Assembly: GCA_045576295.1 (NCBI GenBank)
Contig: JAZNGF010000021.1
Coordinates: 1-64,000, forward strand
From: CAVALG01 sp045576295
GTDB taxonomy: Bacteria > Bacillota > Clostridia > Oscillospirales > Acutalibacteraceae
DNA length: 64,000 nt
Direction of reading: 5' to 3'
Made by a program: the position numbers and the translations under genes. The notes beneath the pieces were generated by a model. It ran no database searches, was not told where the DNA came from, and saw only the letters and a program-made list of their open reading frames with translations. Shown in pieces: positions 26,066 through 36,275 of the stretch; the stretch's first letter is position 1; the number at the start of each line of letters is the position of its first letter.

Positions 26066-27844
26066 ATGAACAAGAAATTTATCGCTAAAGTTTTATCAGT
26101 GATGCTTATTATAATTGTTCTTGCGTCACAGATAGTAGCCCCCGCATCTGTTTCTGCCGAATCTCAAAAATTTGCTTCATTTACGTTAGTATCTAAAGAC
26201 GACGATAATGTTATCAACCGCGATGAAACGGTTACATTTGTTTTTGCTGTAAATAAAGGGTTTGATAAGGTAAATGGTTTTGATTTTACTGTATCCTTCT
26301 CAACAGCCTATTTAACCTACGAGCAAAATTCTCTTGCGTTTTATGCCGGAACGATCAGCAATGTTTCGGTAAATGCTATTGGTAATTCAATTCGATTGGC
26401 ATGGGATTCGGATACCCCCGTTTCCCTTGCTGATGGTCAAAAGCTTTTTTACTTGAGATTTAGGGTAAACAGTAACGTTGCTACGGGCTCGAAAACAGCC
26501 GTAACTGTTAAACTAAATAGTATGTACTCTTCGTCGATATCCGGCGGTAAGGTTACATACACCCCCTTTATATTCTCAGACACTGATAATCCTTCAGCTC
26601 CCATTATAATTGGGGAAGAGAATAGACCCGCAGACGTTGTAGCTGGGCTAATTAATGAAATAGGAGCAGTAACACTTGATAATGAGTGCAAAGCAAGAAT
26701 CGATGCTGCTTCAAATGCTTATTATTCATTAAATGTTAATAGTAGAGCTCAGGTATCAAACGCTCAGGTTCTGTTTGATGCAATTGATGAATATCAAAGA
26801 TTACTTGATGAATCAACCAACATATATGCAGGTGTTGTTGCAAAATTCCGCGCATCGCATGATATTGCGTTAGGCCTTACTAAGGATAGCGTTGCATTAA
26901 ACGATAAGGGTGTAGTTGTTGCAGCCTACAACGCATTGGTTGAGCTGCCGCTTGCCGCACAGGCAAAACTCTACAGTGAAAGAACTCATCTTATGTCGCT
27001 TCTAACCCGCATTGCCGAAATAATCGCAGGTAATAAAGGTGAAGAAGGTGACGGCCCTACGAAGCAAGAAATCAGTGAAGCGAACGCTATAGTTAATGAT
27101 TTCATTAAAGGTAAGGGTAGCCGTTTTGAACAATTCCTTTTAGACGGCACCGAAAATATCGACGCTAAAGAAGCAGCCGATATGATAACAGCATATAGAG
27201 AGTTGTTTTCTAATGCAGGGGCTAGTGCAGGTTCTGAGCTTGAGGCAATTATGCTGAAAAAGCTTGCTGAAGCATTCGGTTCAGACGTTGCAGAGAAGGT
27301 TGATGTTCTTGAAGAATATTTAGGCCGAATAACCGACTCAAACTATATTAAACTTAGCCGTTTTAAATCGGAATTTGCAGGTATTCTTGCAAAAACCCCC
27401 GAAGAACTTGAATATTCCGATAAAACCGATGTTATGATTGCAGCAACAGTTCTTGGTTGGTTAGATGAAGGAACTATTGCGTATTTCAAAAATCCCGATG
27501 ATGATTTCGGCGGAAGATCGGTTTATGATATTGTTATGGAGTTGTTAGATGCAGCTTCTTTGCTTGAAGAAGAGGAGCAAGATGACAGCCCCGCTGAAAC
27601 AATTATTGAAGAAATAATCGAAACTATAACCAACACCGTTACTAAAACAAACACAAGAACCAAAACAAACACGAAGCTTATTTATAAAACCGGCGCGGGT
27701 GAATATCTTATTAAGATTGCAACGCGTGAAATCGGTGCAGTAGTTTGGGTTCTTCTGTGCTTAGCCGCATTATCCAGCGTGATTTTTGTGGTTCTTAGAA
27801 TTGTATATCACAATGTTTCAAAAATCAAAAGGGAGGAGCAGTAA
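26066..27844 (+). CDS. membrane-anchored protein with cohesin-like domain
   Basis: 592 residues. Signal peptide (about 1-32), then a beta-sandwich domain (about 36-172) with the cohesin pattern: VTFVFAVNKGFDKVNGFDFTVSF, YLTYEQNSLAF, a glycine turn, and LFYLRFRVNSNVATGSKTAVTVKL. Next a helical module (about 190-330; LINEIGAVTLDNECKARIDA), further helices, a Thr/Asn/Lys-rich stretch (about 515-550), and one transmembrane helix (about 556-580) with a basic cytoplasmic tail. A cohesin would bind dockerins, and the gene three places downstream encodes one. The cohesin call is by pattern only; related carbohydrate-binding beta-sandwiches (CBM-like) are the main alternative. Three bases from the next gene, so co-translated. 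Confidence 0.65.
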   Translation: MNKKFIAKVLSVMLIIIVLASQIVAPASVSAESQKFASFTLVSKDDDNVINRDETVTFVFAVNKGFDKVNGFDFTVSFSTAYLTYEQNSLAFYAGTISNVSVNAIGNSIRLAWDSDTPVSLADGQKLFYLRFRVNSNVATGSKTAVTVKLNSMYSSSISGGKVTYTPFIFSDTDNPSAPIIIGEENRPADVVAGLINEIGAVTLDNECKARIDAASNAYYSLNVNSRAQVSNAQVLFDAIDEYQRLLDESTNIYAGVVAKFRASHDIALGLTKDSVALNDKGVVVAAYNALVELPLAAQAKLYSERTHLMSLLTRIAEIIAGNKGEEGDGPTKQEISEANAIVNDFIKGKGSRFEQFLLDGTENIDAKEAADMITAYRELFSNAGASAGSELEAIMLKKLAEAFGSDVAEKVDVLEEYLGRITDSNYIKLSRFKSEFAGILAKTPEELEYSDKTDVMIAATVLGWLDEGTIAYFKNPDDDFGGRSVYDIVMELLDAASLLEEEEQDDSPAETIIEEIIETITNTVTKTNTRTKTNTKLIYKTGAGEYLIKIATREIGAVVWVLLCLAALSSVIFVVLRIVYHNVSKIKREEQ

Positions 27845-27847
27845 ATT

Positions 27848-29590
27848 ATGAAGTTCAATAAACAAAATATTAAATTTACCTCTGTCCTTTTAGCGTTTGT
27901 TATGGTGTTTACACTTTTTTCCGGAATGATGGTTTCGGCAGAACACGAGCCATACCCGATTAAAGACGAAAACATCTTACTCGATGAAGGTTGCGTCGAT
28001 TCAGACGCCGAGGCTGACTACAGCCTTCCGGTGTGGAAACAGACAAACTATTTCTGGCAAGGCGGCAGGGGTGATACCGCTGTTAACCTCAAAGGTGAGC
28101 AAAGGCCTCTTGCTGCAAACCAGTATGCTATACAAACCAACGGTGCCGTGCTTTGGTATGCCCGCGATGACTTTGCATGGTTGTGCAAGCAATATCCCTT
28201 AACCAACAACAAGAACGATAACGCTATCTTCCAAGCTACTATCGATGTTGATTCGATCACCGGTAAAGGCGGCGGTAGTGTTACAGGTGCTGCATCGGTT
28301 GGCATTCAGCTTCGTAACACACTTGATGAAGATTCAGCTTTCTTCTGGCTTAATGTTCGTTCTAAGGGTACTGTGCATATGATTTACCGTACAGAAAAGG
28401 GTAAGATGGCACAAGAAAAACAAACCTGGGTTCCCTGTAAAACAGGTAAGGTAACCCTTTACCTTAGGAAAACAGGTGCAAAGATCTATTACGGATTCCA
28501 GCGTTTCGACACTAACGGTAAAAAGTTAGATCAAGAAATCAGGTGGGCGCCTTCAGGTATTGCAGTTAACAGTGTAACAACCAATGACCCGTGGTATTTC
28601 GGCGTTGGTGCGCACTCATCTGATGAAAACAACCCAATTTACTTTGAATTTTCCGATTACAAGGTAGAGGGTGAGTATACCGTGCTTGAAAACGAATCAA
28701 GCGGCGGTGGCGGCAGCTCGGGCGGCCAGGAAGAAGTTATCCTTCCCGATCCCGAACCTTCAGCTGACACTATCTTTATGGACACCTTTTCCGATAAGTC
28801 TTTAACAGGTGGTACCATTAAGGCTAATAACCCCAAATGGGCAACAAACCTCGGTGGCGACCCTGTGTTCAAGAATTTCGATGGTAACGTAGTTTGGTCA
28901 ATTGCCGATGAATCGAAAGCGCAATTTGTTGGTGGAACCGACCTTACCGACTATATCGTTGGGTTCGACTTTATGTTTGATAAAGGCAACCTTATGATCA
29001 ACAATTCCCCCACCGAATACACTAACAACTTAAGTTTTTATGTAAGGCATAAAGGCCATAAGATTTACGGTCACAGAGCGGCATTTGTACTTATTCAGCC
29101 ATATTCAACCATTAAAATGTCGGGCGGCCAGCCTGTGCAGGACGAAAATGGCAATGCAGTATACGAAACCACCGCAACCAAGATTTCGCTTAAGTTTGAA
29201 TTAAACTCAGAAGATAATGTTGCGGGTTCACTCGGTATAGAAAGAGATAGCATAACATTGCCATTCGATATTTCGCAGGATGAAACCTGGCATCATATCG
29301 ACATTAAGTGCTTCGATAATGTGTTCACTGTTTATTTCGACGATACCGAAATAATTCAGTACGAGCAAATGACCGAAGGCTTCCTTGCAGCTAAAAGCCA
29401 ATACCCGGCAGTAACCGGTGAGGTTGGTGTTGCTGTTGGCGAATCAGCCGTATTTATCGACAATGTTCACGCAAGAAAACTTCAAGACGATTTCGGCGGC
29501 GACTATGACAACCAGCTTCAAGGTGCATGGTATCGCCCGATACCTAAGTATATTCAAGAATGGCAAGCCAGAGGCTTACCGATTTTCTAA
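27848..29590 (+). CDS. secreted protein with two lectin/glucanase-like domains
   Basis: 580 residues with a signal peptide (about 1-31), a beta-rich domain (about 35-280), a SSGGGGSSGG linker (about 282-293) and a second beta-sandwich domain (about 300-565) with the concanavalin-type closing pattern WHHIDIKCFDNVFTVYFDDTEI. Such LamG/laminarinase-like folds usually bind glycans; I see no clear catalytic signature. No anchor or dockerin. It lies between the cohesin-like anchor gene and the giant dockerin gene in the same transcript, so it is probably part of the same extracellular apparatus. Confidence 0.65.
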   Translation: MKFNKQNIKFTSVLLAFVMVFTLFSGMMVSAEHEPYPIKDENILLDEGCVDSDAEADYSLPVWKQTNYFWQGGRGDTAVNLKGEQRPLAANQYAIQTNGAVLWYARDDFAWLCKQYPLTNNKNDNAIFQATIDVDSITGKGGGSVTGAASVGIQLRNTLDEDSAFFWLNVRSKGTVHMIYRTEKGKMAQEKQTWVPCKTGKVTLYLRKTGAKIYYGFQRFDTNGKKLDQEIRWAPSGIAVNSVTTNDPWYFGVGAHSSDENNPIYFEFSDYKVEGEYTVLENESSGGGGSSGGQEEVILPDPEPSADTIFMDTFSDKSLTGGTIKANNPKWATNLGGDPVFKNFDGNVVWSIADESKAQFVGGTDLTDYIVGFDFMFDKGNLMINNSPTEYTNNLSFYVRHKGHKIYGHRAAFVLIQPYSTIKMSGGQPVQDENGNAVYETTATKISLKFELNSEDNVAGSLGIERDSITLPFDISQDETWHHIDIKCFDNVFTVYFDDTEIIQYEQMTEGFLAAKSQYPAVTGEVGVAVGESAVFIDNVHARKLQDDFGGDYDNQLQGAWYRPIPKYIQEWQARGLPIF

Positions 29591-29631
29591 GCACAACGCT
29601 TTTAATTCTAACCACGTAGGGAGGTAATCAC

Positions 29632-32600
29632 GTGAAAAAATATAATTTTAAAAGATTATTGGCGGTTGTGCTTGCTATTACCATTATTGCATCAACAGTT
29701 ATTGTTGGCGGTGCGGTATCTAACTCTGTTTTCAAAACAACAACAGTTACATATAACTTCACCGACAGCGCTGAATTTGCAAACGAACTTAATCGTTTAA
29801 CAGCAGATTCTGTAACAATTGCAAAAACCGACACAGTAAATCTCGGTGATGTGTTCAGCGAAGGTGCTGATGGCGGCCTTAACGTTAAAGGCGAGGCTGA
29901 CACACTTACGCAGATTCTGTGTGACGATGGTAACGGCAATAAATTGGCAGCTGCCGATGCATCATACCTTCTTGTGCCCGGTTCTAACAACGAAACTGTT
30001 AGTTTAGTTTACGCAAAATCAAAAGACGGCACAAAGTATTATGCAGTTTCTTTAAAAACCGAAAGTGATAACAAAATGATCGAAGGGATCGACGGTGCAT
30101 ACACCAAAACCGTTGCAACCTTCTATACAATAACCGTGGCTGAAGGCAAGATAACCGATATAGTTGCAACCTCTTCAAAGAATCTTGCTTTTAAAAACCA
30201 TTATGACGTTAGCCAGGATAATGCTGTTGAAGATTACGTTTCGGTTTTCACATTCTTCAGCTTTACAGATAAAGCTGCAAAGGCTATCACATGGGATAGC
30301 ATAACAAAGCCCATCATCTATGATGTAGAAGTATCTTACGACAGCGAAAGCGGCAAGATGCTCCTTGGCGGTACAATCAATGTTGACTCAAGCCTTACAT
30401 CGGGCACTAAAAAGTTCGATATTGACTCTGAAATAACTCTCGATGAATCGGTTTGCGAGCATGCAACAGGTATTATACCTGCTGCTACCGATGCTGTAGT
30501 TAAGAAAATAGAAGCCGGCTTCGGTTTAACCGAGGTTGACGTTCAGGCAACGGTTGCAGCTTTTGAACAAAGGGTTGCCGAAGAGGTTACAGCCTTCCCT
30601 GTATCACCAAACTTACAGGAAAAGGTTGATGCTTTGGTTGCAGATTACAACAATCTCGCACCCGAAGTTAAGTATTTCTACACACCCGATTCATTAAATG
30701 CTGTTAAAGCTATGCTTGATCAAGGCGTTGATTATTACGACACCTTCGACAGCGTTAGCTATTTCAACTCAGCCCCCTATTGGGAGCCTGTTGCAACATG
30801 GGATGAAAACCTCACTTTAGGTAACAGCAAGAATAGCGAGCCCGACATTGCTTGGAACAATGTAACCGATCCCACAGCTAATGGCTTCTGGGGTATCATT
30901 GCTGATGAAAACGGCAATAATGCTCTTAATTTAAGAAAGAACTTCTATTACACCGATACAAACGATGCACCTAAATCAAGCCACTCTGTTCTTTATAACC
31001 TTAAAGATACAGCAGGCGGCAACAACGAGAGAGATCTTTACGAAATTTCTACAAAGTTGTATTTTGATGCAACCGGTGCAATGAAAACTTTCTTCGTTCT
31101 TGAATATGCTGATCCGGTTGAAAATCCCAACGCGTGGACTTCTATCACCTTAACAGCCAACACTTCAAGAACAGCGCTTTACAAAAACATTTCTAAACCC
31201 AGCAGTGACCCAACCAATGTTAAATACACAACATCAACATTGGCAAACGTTACCGACGCTAACGGTGCTAATATTGCATTCAAAACAAAGCAATATCTTG
31301 ATGTTACCTTAACCTACAACTTCGCAACCATGGGTTACGATGTTACAGTTACAGGTGTAAACACCAAGAATGCCACTGTTACCGGTTCAGCCTTCTATTC
31401 AGTAGCTGAACCTGTTAAGGGCGTTTACATCGGTTCAACCGTTGTTGATAACGACAGGCCTTCTATCGACGATATCTCGGTTAAATTCTTAAGCGCAAAA
31501 ATGGTTTCAAACCTTATTGCAGAAATTGGCGAAATAACCCTTGATAACGTTAATAGTGAAAAGCCGAAGGTTGATAACGCATACAGGCTCTATTCAAACC
31601 TTTCTGAAACCGAGTATGCTAAACTTACCGATGATGAAAAAACAAAAATCGAAAATGCAAAGCAATTAGCTGATAAGCTTCAAAAGGAATATGTTGCATC
31701 AACAACTCCGCTTAACATGTTAGACTTTGAAGATGGCTCGGCTGACATTATGGGTAGTTCGGGCGCTGTTTTCAGTGTTGCCTCGAACCCGGGTGCTACT
31801 GCACTTAACCCGTCATCTAAAGTGTTGGCGGTTTCATCTGCGGGCAACACCAATGCTAACAAGGTTACGGCCTTTGTTGATGAAAGCTATATCGGTAACC
31901 CGCTTCACACCGTTAGTGTAGACGTTTATCTTAACGGTGCTAATTCACCGGTTGTATATTACGATTACAAAGATGCCGATAACTGGGGAGGCGTTTTCCT
32001 TAGCTACGCATCAAAGAAGGTATATGTAAACACAATTGGCAGAACAAGCAACTTAGCATTAAACGGCAGCGGTAACACAAAGATGAAGCTTGAAGTTACC
32101 ACAATGAACGGTAATGTTGATTATAACGAGCAGTGGGTAAAACTCGTTATTAATTACCATAAGCAGTATGTAACCGTTCAGCTCTTGTTTGAAGATGGTA
32201 ACATTGGTTCGCCAATTTACGATACAGCCAGCAACACATCGTGGAACATCAAATACAGAAGCGGTAACTCTTCAACTGGTGTTGCGTTTGGTGCTGAAGG
32301 AACAGGCTTCACATCATACTTTGATAATATTTCAATTAACTCAAGGAATGACACGGCAGCTTGTGCAGAGGCGATGACATTTGAGAGCAAGTATGCAGAT
32401 CTTATGAAACTCACCCCTGCAACACTTTCAAACACCGACGTTGACACTCTTAACAGTGCAATTGAAGACTATGTTGCGCTCAGCCCCGATGCTAAAACCT
32501 ACTTCCCGCTTGCAGAAGAAATCCTTTACACATTAAAGGATGCTGCTGTGATTATGGATCCTTCTCTTAACGATACACCTTACGTATTACAAGATAGAAG

Positions 32601-35600
32601 CGATATGAGTAAGCCCTTCGCTTACGACTTCCAGGAAGGCTTTATGTCAAGGCTTTACAGGAATATGGGTAGCGGCTGGGGCCCGGCAGAGGTTCGCGCA
32701 ACCGGCGACAAGGTTGACAGCGAGGGAACCTTCCTTTTAACTAATGTTGACGGTGATTATTACTATATCGAAACCGCTGAAAACTATCCCGAAGCATTTG
32801 TTGAGGGTGATGCAACCACATTCGAAATGACCCTTGATTCTACTCTTGGCAAATGGTATTACATTGATAAGATTGGCGATAAGGTATATATTGATAAATC
32901 GGGCGAAGTATACGACAATAACGCTCTTTACCTGAATGGTATACAAAACTTCTATTCTATAAAGAATAAGTTTGTTCCCGATAAGAGAAGGTTAACCTCA
33001 GTTAGTATGACTATCTGGGCAGACGATTACAAAAAAACAACCAACACCTACCCAATCAGGGTTGTTACATCATACCTTGATCAAAGCAACTACACCTTCT
33101 TTGAGTTATATAACAAGAATGAAGTAGCTCAAATCAAGTGGGGTAAATGTGTAGACGGTAAGGCAACAGTTTCGGCACAAGGTGCTGAAACCAACCTTAT
33201 GATGTCGGATAAGATCGACGTTAGCTACACAATTTCACAGCTTGGTACAGCTGAGTTTGTATTTAATGATCAACACGGTAACCAGTATTCAGGTAAATAC
33301 ACAATGCCTAACATTACTTGGGACTTTGCCATTTCGGCTGCGCACAATGCAGGCATCTACTACGATAACCTTGTAGTATCCTACACCGAAGCCGACTGGA
33401 CAACAACCGAAGTAAACGACATTGTTGTTTACTACACCTCTAACACCTTCCTTGATACCGATTCAGTAGTTCTTCTTCATGGTGAAGAACTTTCCGATAC
33501 AGTGTCATCGGTTGAGCTTGTTGAGGTTGATGACACAATGACAAGCGCGTTGCCGCAGTACATAAGCAGAACAGGATACGACTACAACGGAGTTGTATAC
33601 TATGATTGCGACGGTAACTACTTAACTAAAAATGATGCCGGCAACTGGACCTATACTTGCACAACCGAAGGCCGCGAGGAATATGGTAAGCAGGTAATTC
33701 TTGATGCATCGGCACAAAAATGGTACTACTATGTAGACGGCACACCCAAATACATAGAAGGCAAGAGTGCCGAAGTAACCTCAGAGCACTTTATCGACCC
33801 CATCCCGAATGAAGAGATGGCAAGTGTATTCAGTGCAAAACAGAGCCATAAGATGAATATTGTTCAGAAAACCTATTCATCGCTCAAATTCATAATACCT
33901 TCAACCTTTAAACAGGGTATGTACCTCTTAAAAATCAACAACATAAACGGTGATGCTTACTACTATTATCTTAATGCTCCGTGGGTAGACTACACCATTG
34001 GTAGCGACGGTAAAACAACAGCACCCGGCAAGATTTTAGAGGTAATTGGTGAAAACCTTGCACCGCATATTGATGAACAGCTTGAGGCATTAGACGAAAG
34101 CAGCGCAGATTATGCTGAAAAACGTCGTGAAATTCTTAACAGCGTTAAGGTTTACATGACCGACGGAACACATAACTACAACTTAGAGATCGACGATATC
34201 GAATCTGACTACAGGCTCCAGGTTAAAATCCCGGGCAATGTATATATGGACACCGACAACAACGGTGACTATGTAAGCACTAAGTATGAAATTATGGTTC
34301 ACAGCAACTTCGGTGACGATTACTGCTGGTCGATCCCCTATGTTATTCATGTAGCACCCGATGTTAGGGATTCATGGGGCGACACTGTATACAGCATTCT
34401 TGACTTTGATGCAAGCCTTGGCCAGGCATCAAACAACGCGGCTGCTGTAACAGTTCACGCACTTGATTACATCACCAACAATGGCGGCGGTACACTCTAC
34501 TTCCCCGGTGGTTACTACAAGTTCGATACACCAATCGTTGTTCCTTCAAACGTAAGGATCGTTGGTGAATCGAAAGAAACCACAAACTTCATCTGTTCCG
34601 ACTATTATTATATGATAGGCGAGCTTCCGAGCCAGTTGTTCTACTTTGGCGGTAACGCTGAATTTAAGAACATCTCGGTATACGCCGAAAGAACAGGTGG
34701 TTTCGTTGGTATTTATGGCGACAAGGCCGAAAACATCTACATTGAAAACTGCCGTTTCAGGTATCAGCACAATGCCGGTGCTATCACCCTATGGGGTCCG
34801 GTTCTTGTTTCGTCTAACGAAGCTTATGCTTTAATCAGGGCCGAAACCAGAAGCTTCCTTATTGGTGCATTTGCTGAAACCAGCAACATCCAGTTCAGAG
34901 ACTATCACCAAAGCGCTTCTATCCAGCCTGAACACAGGCCGATAGTTGTTTGGGATAAGTATGCTGAATATTGGGTTCTTCAAGATTTCTACACCAACGG
35001 TGGTTGGGGAGAACTTTACGCACAGAGATCAATGTTAGACGGCGGCGAAGGCGACGATGTATGTTTCGGTGCATGGAGCAAGGGAATGTATATCCAAGAT
35101 TGGTTCTTCAATAAGAGAACAACCAATAACCACGAAATTTACGTTGCCGACATGGGATGCGATATTCCCGACACAACCCTTATGGTTGCGCGTGATGAAA
35201 GCGGTAACAGAATTTTAGATGAAAACGGATTACCTACTGTTTACGAAATTCAGTACACCGAAACGGCTGAGTTCTTCAAGAGCTTGCAGGTTTATGTGTT
35301 CACGGGAATCGGCGAAGGTCAAACAAGAACCATAGTTCATGCCGAGCCGCTTGGTAACGGAAAAACAAGGCTTTATCTTGACCGCCCCTTCACAACCGAA
35401 ATTATCAGTGGTGTGTCGAGATGTAACGTTCGTAAGATCCGTGAAGATATTTACTTTGTAAACAACAAGACCTATTTCGGTATTTCATTCGGTTTCTACG
35501 GCGCAGCATGCGACGTTGTTTACGATGGTAACGTTGAAGACAGGTTTAGAGATTTCTACGCTCAAGACTGGTCGGGCGACTGTATCTGGTATATCACCTA

Positions 35601-36201
35601 TAAAGATAACTATATGACAGGCGACTATTACCTGTGGCATTCTAACGGTGATAGTATGGGCCATAACTCTAATACCTATTCACAAGGCTTCTTTATCGAT
35701 GGTGGTTACCAAGGTAAGGGCGCAATGGCAATAGCTTTAAGAGATTGTACTCAAATTGCTCACACAACCTATGTTAGCTACGCTAACCAGTCTAAAGACC
35801 TTATCATTGAGCACAACTACACCTCCGACATAAATGGCGGTAGTGCATACAACCTTTCTATCGGTGCTAACGGTGGTGCATATCTCTATAAGAACGTTTT
35901 CGAAAACTGTACCACAAACACCGGTGCTATTTATAAGCCTGCATCATCAACAAACACTAACGATGAAGGCTACTTAAGAGTTATTGTTGATTCAGCGCCG
36001 GCAACAAGCATGAAGGGTGACGTTAACCTCGACGGAGTTGTTGATTTAAGGGATGCAACCACAATCCGTAACTATGTTACCGGAAAGATTTCCTTGAACG
36101 AAACCCAGAAGTCGTATGGCGACTTAGATGGCGACGACAAGGTAACCCTTATGGATGCAACCTACCTCAGATACTATATCGCAGGTTATGTTGAACTCTA
36201 A
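29632..36201 (+). CDS. giant secreted beta-helix protein with C-terminal dockerin
   Basis: 2189 residues from GTG 29632 (GGGAGG site). Signal peptide (about 1-30), several beta-sandwich/lectin-like regions (about 35-1000) separated by short helical modules (LIAEIGEITLDNVN near 625), further beta-rich regions, then a right-handed beta-helix (about 1600-2110). The latter starts with a pectate-lyase-superfamily signature, GGGTLYFPGGYYKFDTPIVV and NVRIVGES. A type I dockerin closes the protein (about 2129-2189; GDVNLDGVVDLRDATTIRNY and GDLDGDDKVTLMDATYLRYY). Likely a polysaccharide-active lyase or hydrolase held on the surface through a cohesin. The exact glycan and catalytic residues cannot be assigned from sequence alone. 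Followed by a strong terminator that ends the cluster. Confidence 0.8.
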   Translation: MKKYNFKRLLAVVLAITIIASTVIVGGAVSNSVFKTTTVTYNFTDSAEFANELNRLTADSVTIAKTDTVNLGDVFSEGADGGLNVKGEADTLTQILCDDGNGNKLAAADASYLLVPGSNNETVSLVYAKSKDGTKYYAVSLKTESDNKMIEGIDGAYTKTVATFYTITVAEGKITDIVATSSKNLAFKNHYDVSQDNAVEDYVSVFTFFSFTDKAAKAITWDSITKPIIYDVEVSYDSESGKMLLGGTINVDSSLTSGTKKFDIDSEITLDESVCEHATGIIPAATDAVVKKIEAGFGLTEVDVQATVAAFEQRVAEEVTAFPVSPNLQEKVDALVADYNNLAPEVKYFYTPDSLNAVKAMLDQGVDYYDTFDSVSYFNSAPYWEPVATWDENLTLGNSKNSEPDIAWNNVTDPTANGFWGIIADENGNNALNLRKNFYYTDTNDAPKSSHSVLYNLKDTAGGNNERDLYEISTKLYFDATGAMKTFFVLEYADPVENPNAWTSITLTANTSRTALYKNISKPSSDPTNVKYTTSTLANVTDANGANIAFKTKQYLDVTLTYNFATMGYDVTVTGVNTKNATVTGSAFYSVAEPVKGVYIGSTVVDNDRPSIDDISVKFLSAKMVSNLIAEIGEITLDNVNSEKPKVDNAYRLYSNLSETEYAKLTDDEKTKIENAKQLADKLQKEYVASTTPLNMLDFEDGSADIMGSSGAVFSVASNPGATALNPSSKVLAVSSAGNTNANKVTAFVDESYIGNPLHTVSVDVYLNGANSPVVYYDYKDADNWGGVFLSYASKKVYVNTIGRTSNLALNGSGNTKMKLEVTTMNGNVDYNEQWVKLVINYHKQYVTVQLLFEDGNIGSPIYDTASNTSWNIKYRSGNSSTGVAFGAEGTGFTSYFDNISINSRNDTAACAEAMTFESKYADLMKLTPATLSNTDVDTLNSAIEDYVALSPDAKTYFPLAEEILYTLKDAAVIMDPSLNDTPYVLQDRSDMSKPFAYDFQEGFMSRLYRNMGSGWGPAEVRATGDKVDSEGTFLLTNVDGDYYYIETAENYPEAFVEGDATTFEMTLDSTLGKWYYIDKIGDKVYIDKSGEVYDNNALYLNGIQNFYSIKNKFVPDKRRLTSVSMTIWADDYKKTTNTYPIRVVTSYLDQSNYTFFELYNKNEVAQIKWGKCVDGKATVSAQGAETNLMMSDKIDVSYTISQLGTAEFVFNDQHGNQYSGKYTMPNITWDFAISAAHNAGIYYDNLVVSYTEADWTTTEVNDIVVYYTSNTFLDTDSVVLLHGEELSDTVSSVELVEVDDTMTSALPQYISRTGYDYNGVVYYDCDGNYLTKNDAGNWTYTCTTEGREEYGKQVILDASAQKWYYYVDGTPKYIEGKSAEVTSEHFIDPIPNEEMASVFSAKQSHKMNIVQKTYSSLKFIIPSTFKQGMYLLKINNINGDAYYYYLNAPWVDYTIGSDGKTTAPGKILEVIGENLAPHIDEQLEALDESSADYAEKRREILNSVKVYMTDGTHNYNLEIDDIESDYRLQVKIPGNVYMDTDNNGDYVSTKYEIMVHSNFGDDYCWSIPYVIHVAPDVRDSWGDTVYSILDFDASLGQASNNAAAVTVHALDYITNNGGGTLYFPGGYYKFDTPIVVPSNVRIVGESKETTNFICSDYYYMIGELPSQLFYFGGNAEFKNISVYAERTGGFVGIYGDKAENIYIENCRFRYQHNAGAITLWGPVLVSSNEAYALIRAETRSFLIGAFAETSNIQFRDYHQSASIQPEHRPIVVWDKYAEYWVLQDFYTNGGWGELYAQRSMLDGGEGDDVCFGAWSKGMYIQDWFFNKRTTNNHEIYVADMGCDIPDTTLMVARDESGNRILDENGLPTVYEIQYTETAEFFKSLQVYVFTGIGEGQTRTIVHAEPLGNGKTRLYLDRPFTTEIISGVSRCNVRKIREDIYFVNNKTYFGISFGFYGAACDVVYDGNVEDRFRDFYAQDWSGDCIWYITYKDNYMTGDYYLWHSNGDSMGHNSNTYSQGFFIDGGYQGKGAMAIALRDCTQIAHTTYVSYANQSKDLIIEHNYTSDINGGSAYNLSIGANGGAYLYKNVFENCTTNTGAIYKPASSTNTNDEGYLRVIVDSAPATSMKGDVNLDGVVDLRDATTIRNYVTGKISLNETQKSYGDLDGDDKVTLMDATYLRYYIAGYVEL

Positions 36202-36220
36202 ACGCATCTAATCTAAATTT

Positions 36221-36250
36221 ACAAAGCCACCGAGTTTTCGGTGGCTTTGT
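36221..36250 (+). terminator. intrinsic terminator ending the carbohydrate cluster
   Basis: A 13-bp perfect stem ACAAAGCCACCGA / TCGGTGGCTTTGT around a GTTT loop (36221-36233 with 36238-36250), then TT. Confidence 0.85.
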
Positions 36251-36275
36251 TTAACCAAATTATCCGGGTGATTTT

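Noticed and set aside
32217..32447. Minus-strand open frames inside the giant surface-protein gene
   Set aside because: They lack ribosome binding sites and protein similarity and run opposite a gene with consistent coding pattern.
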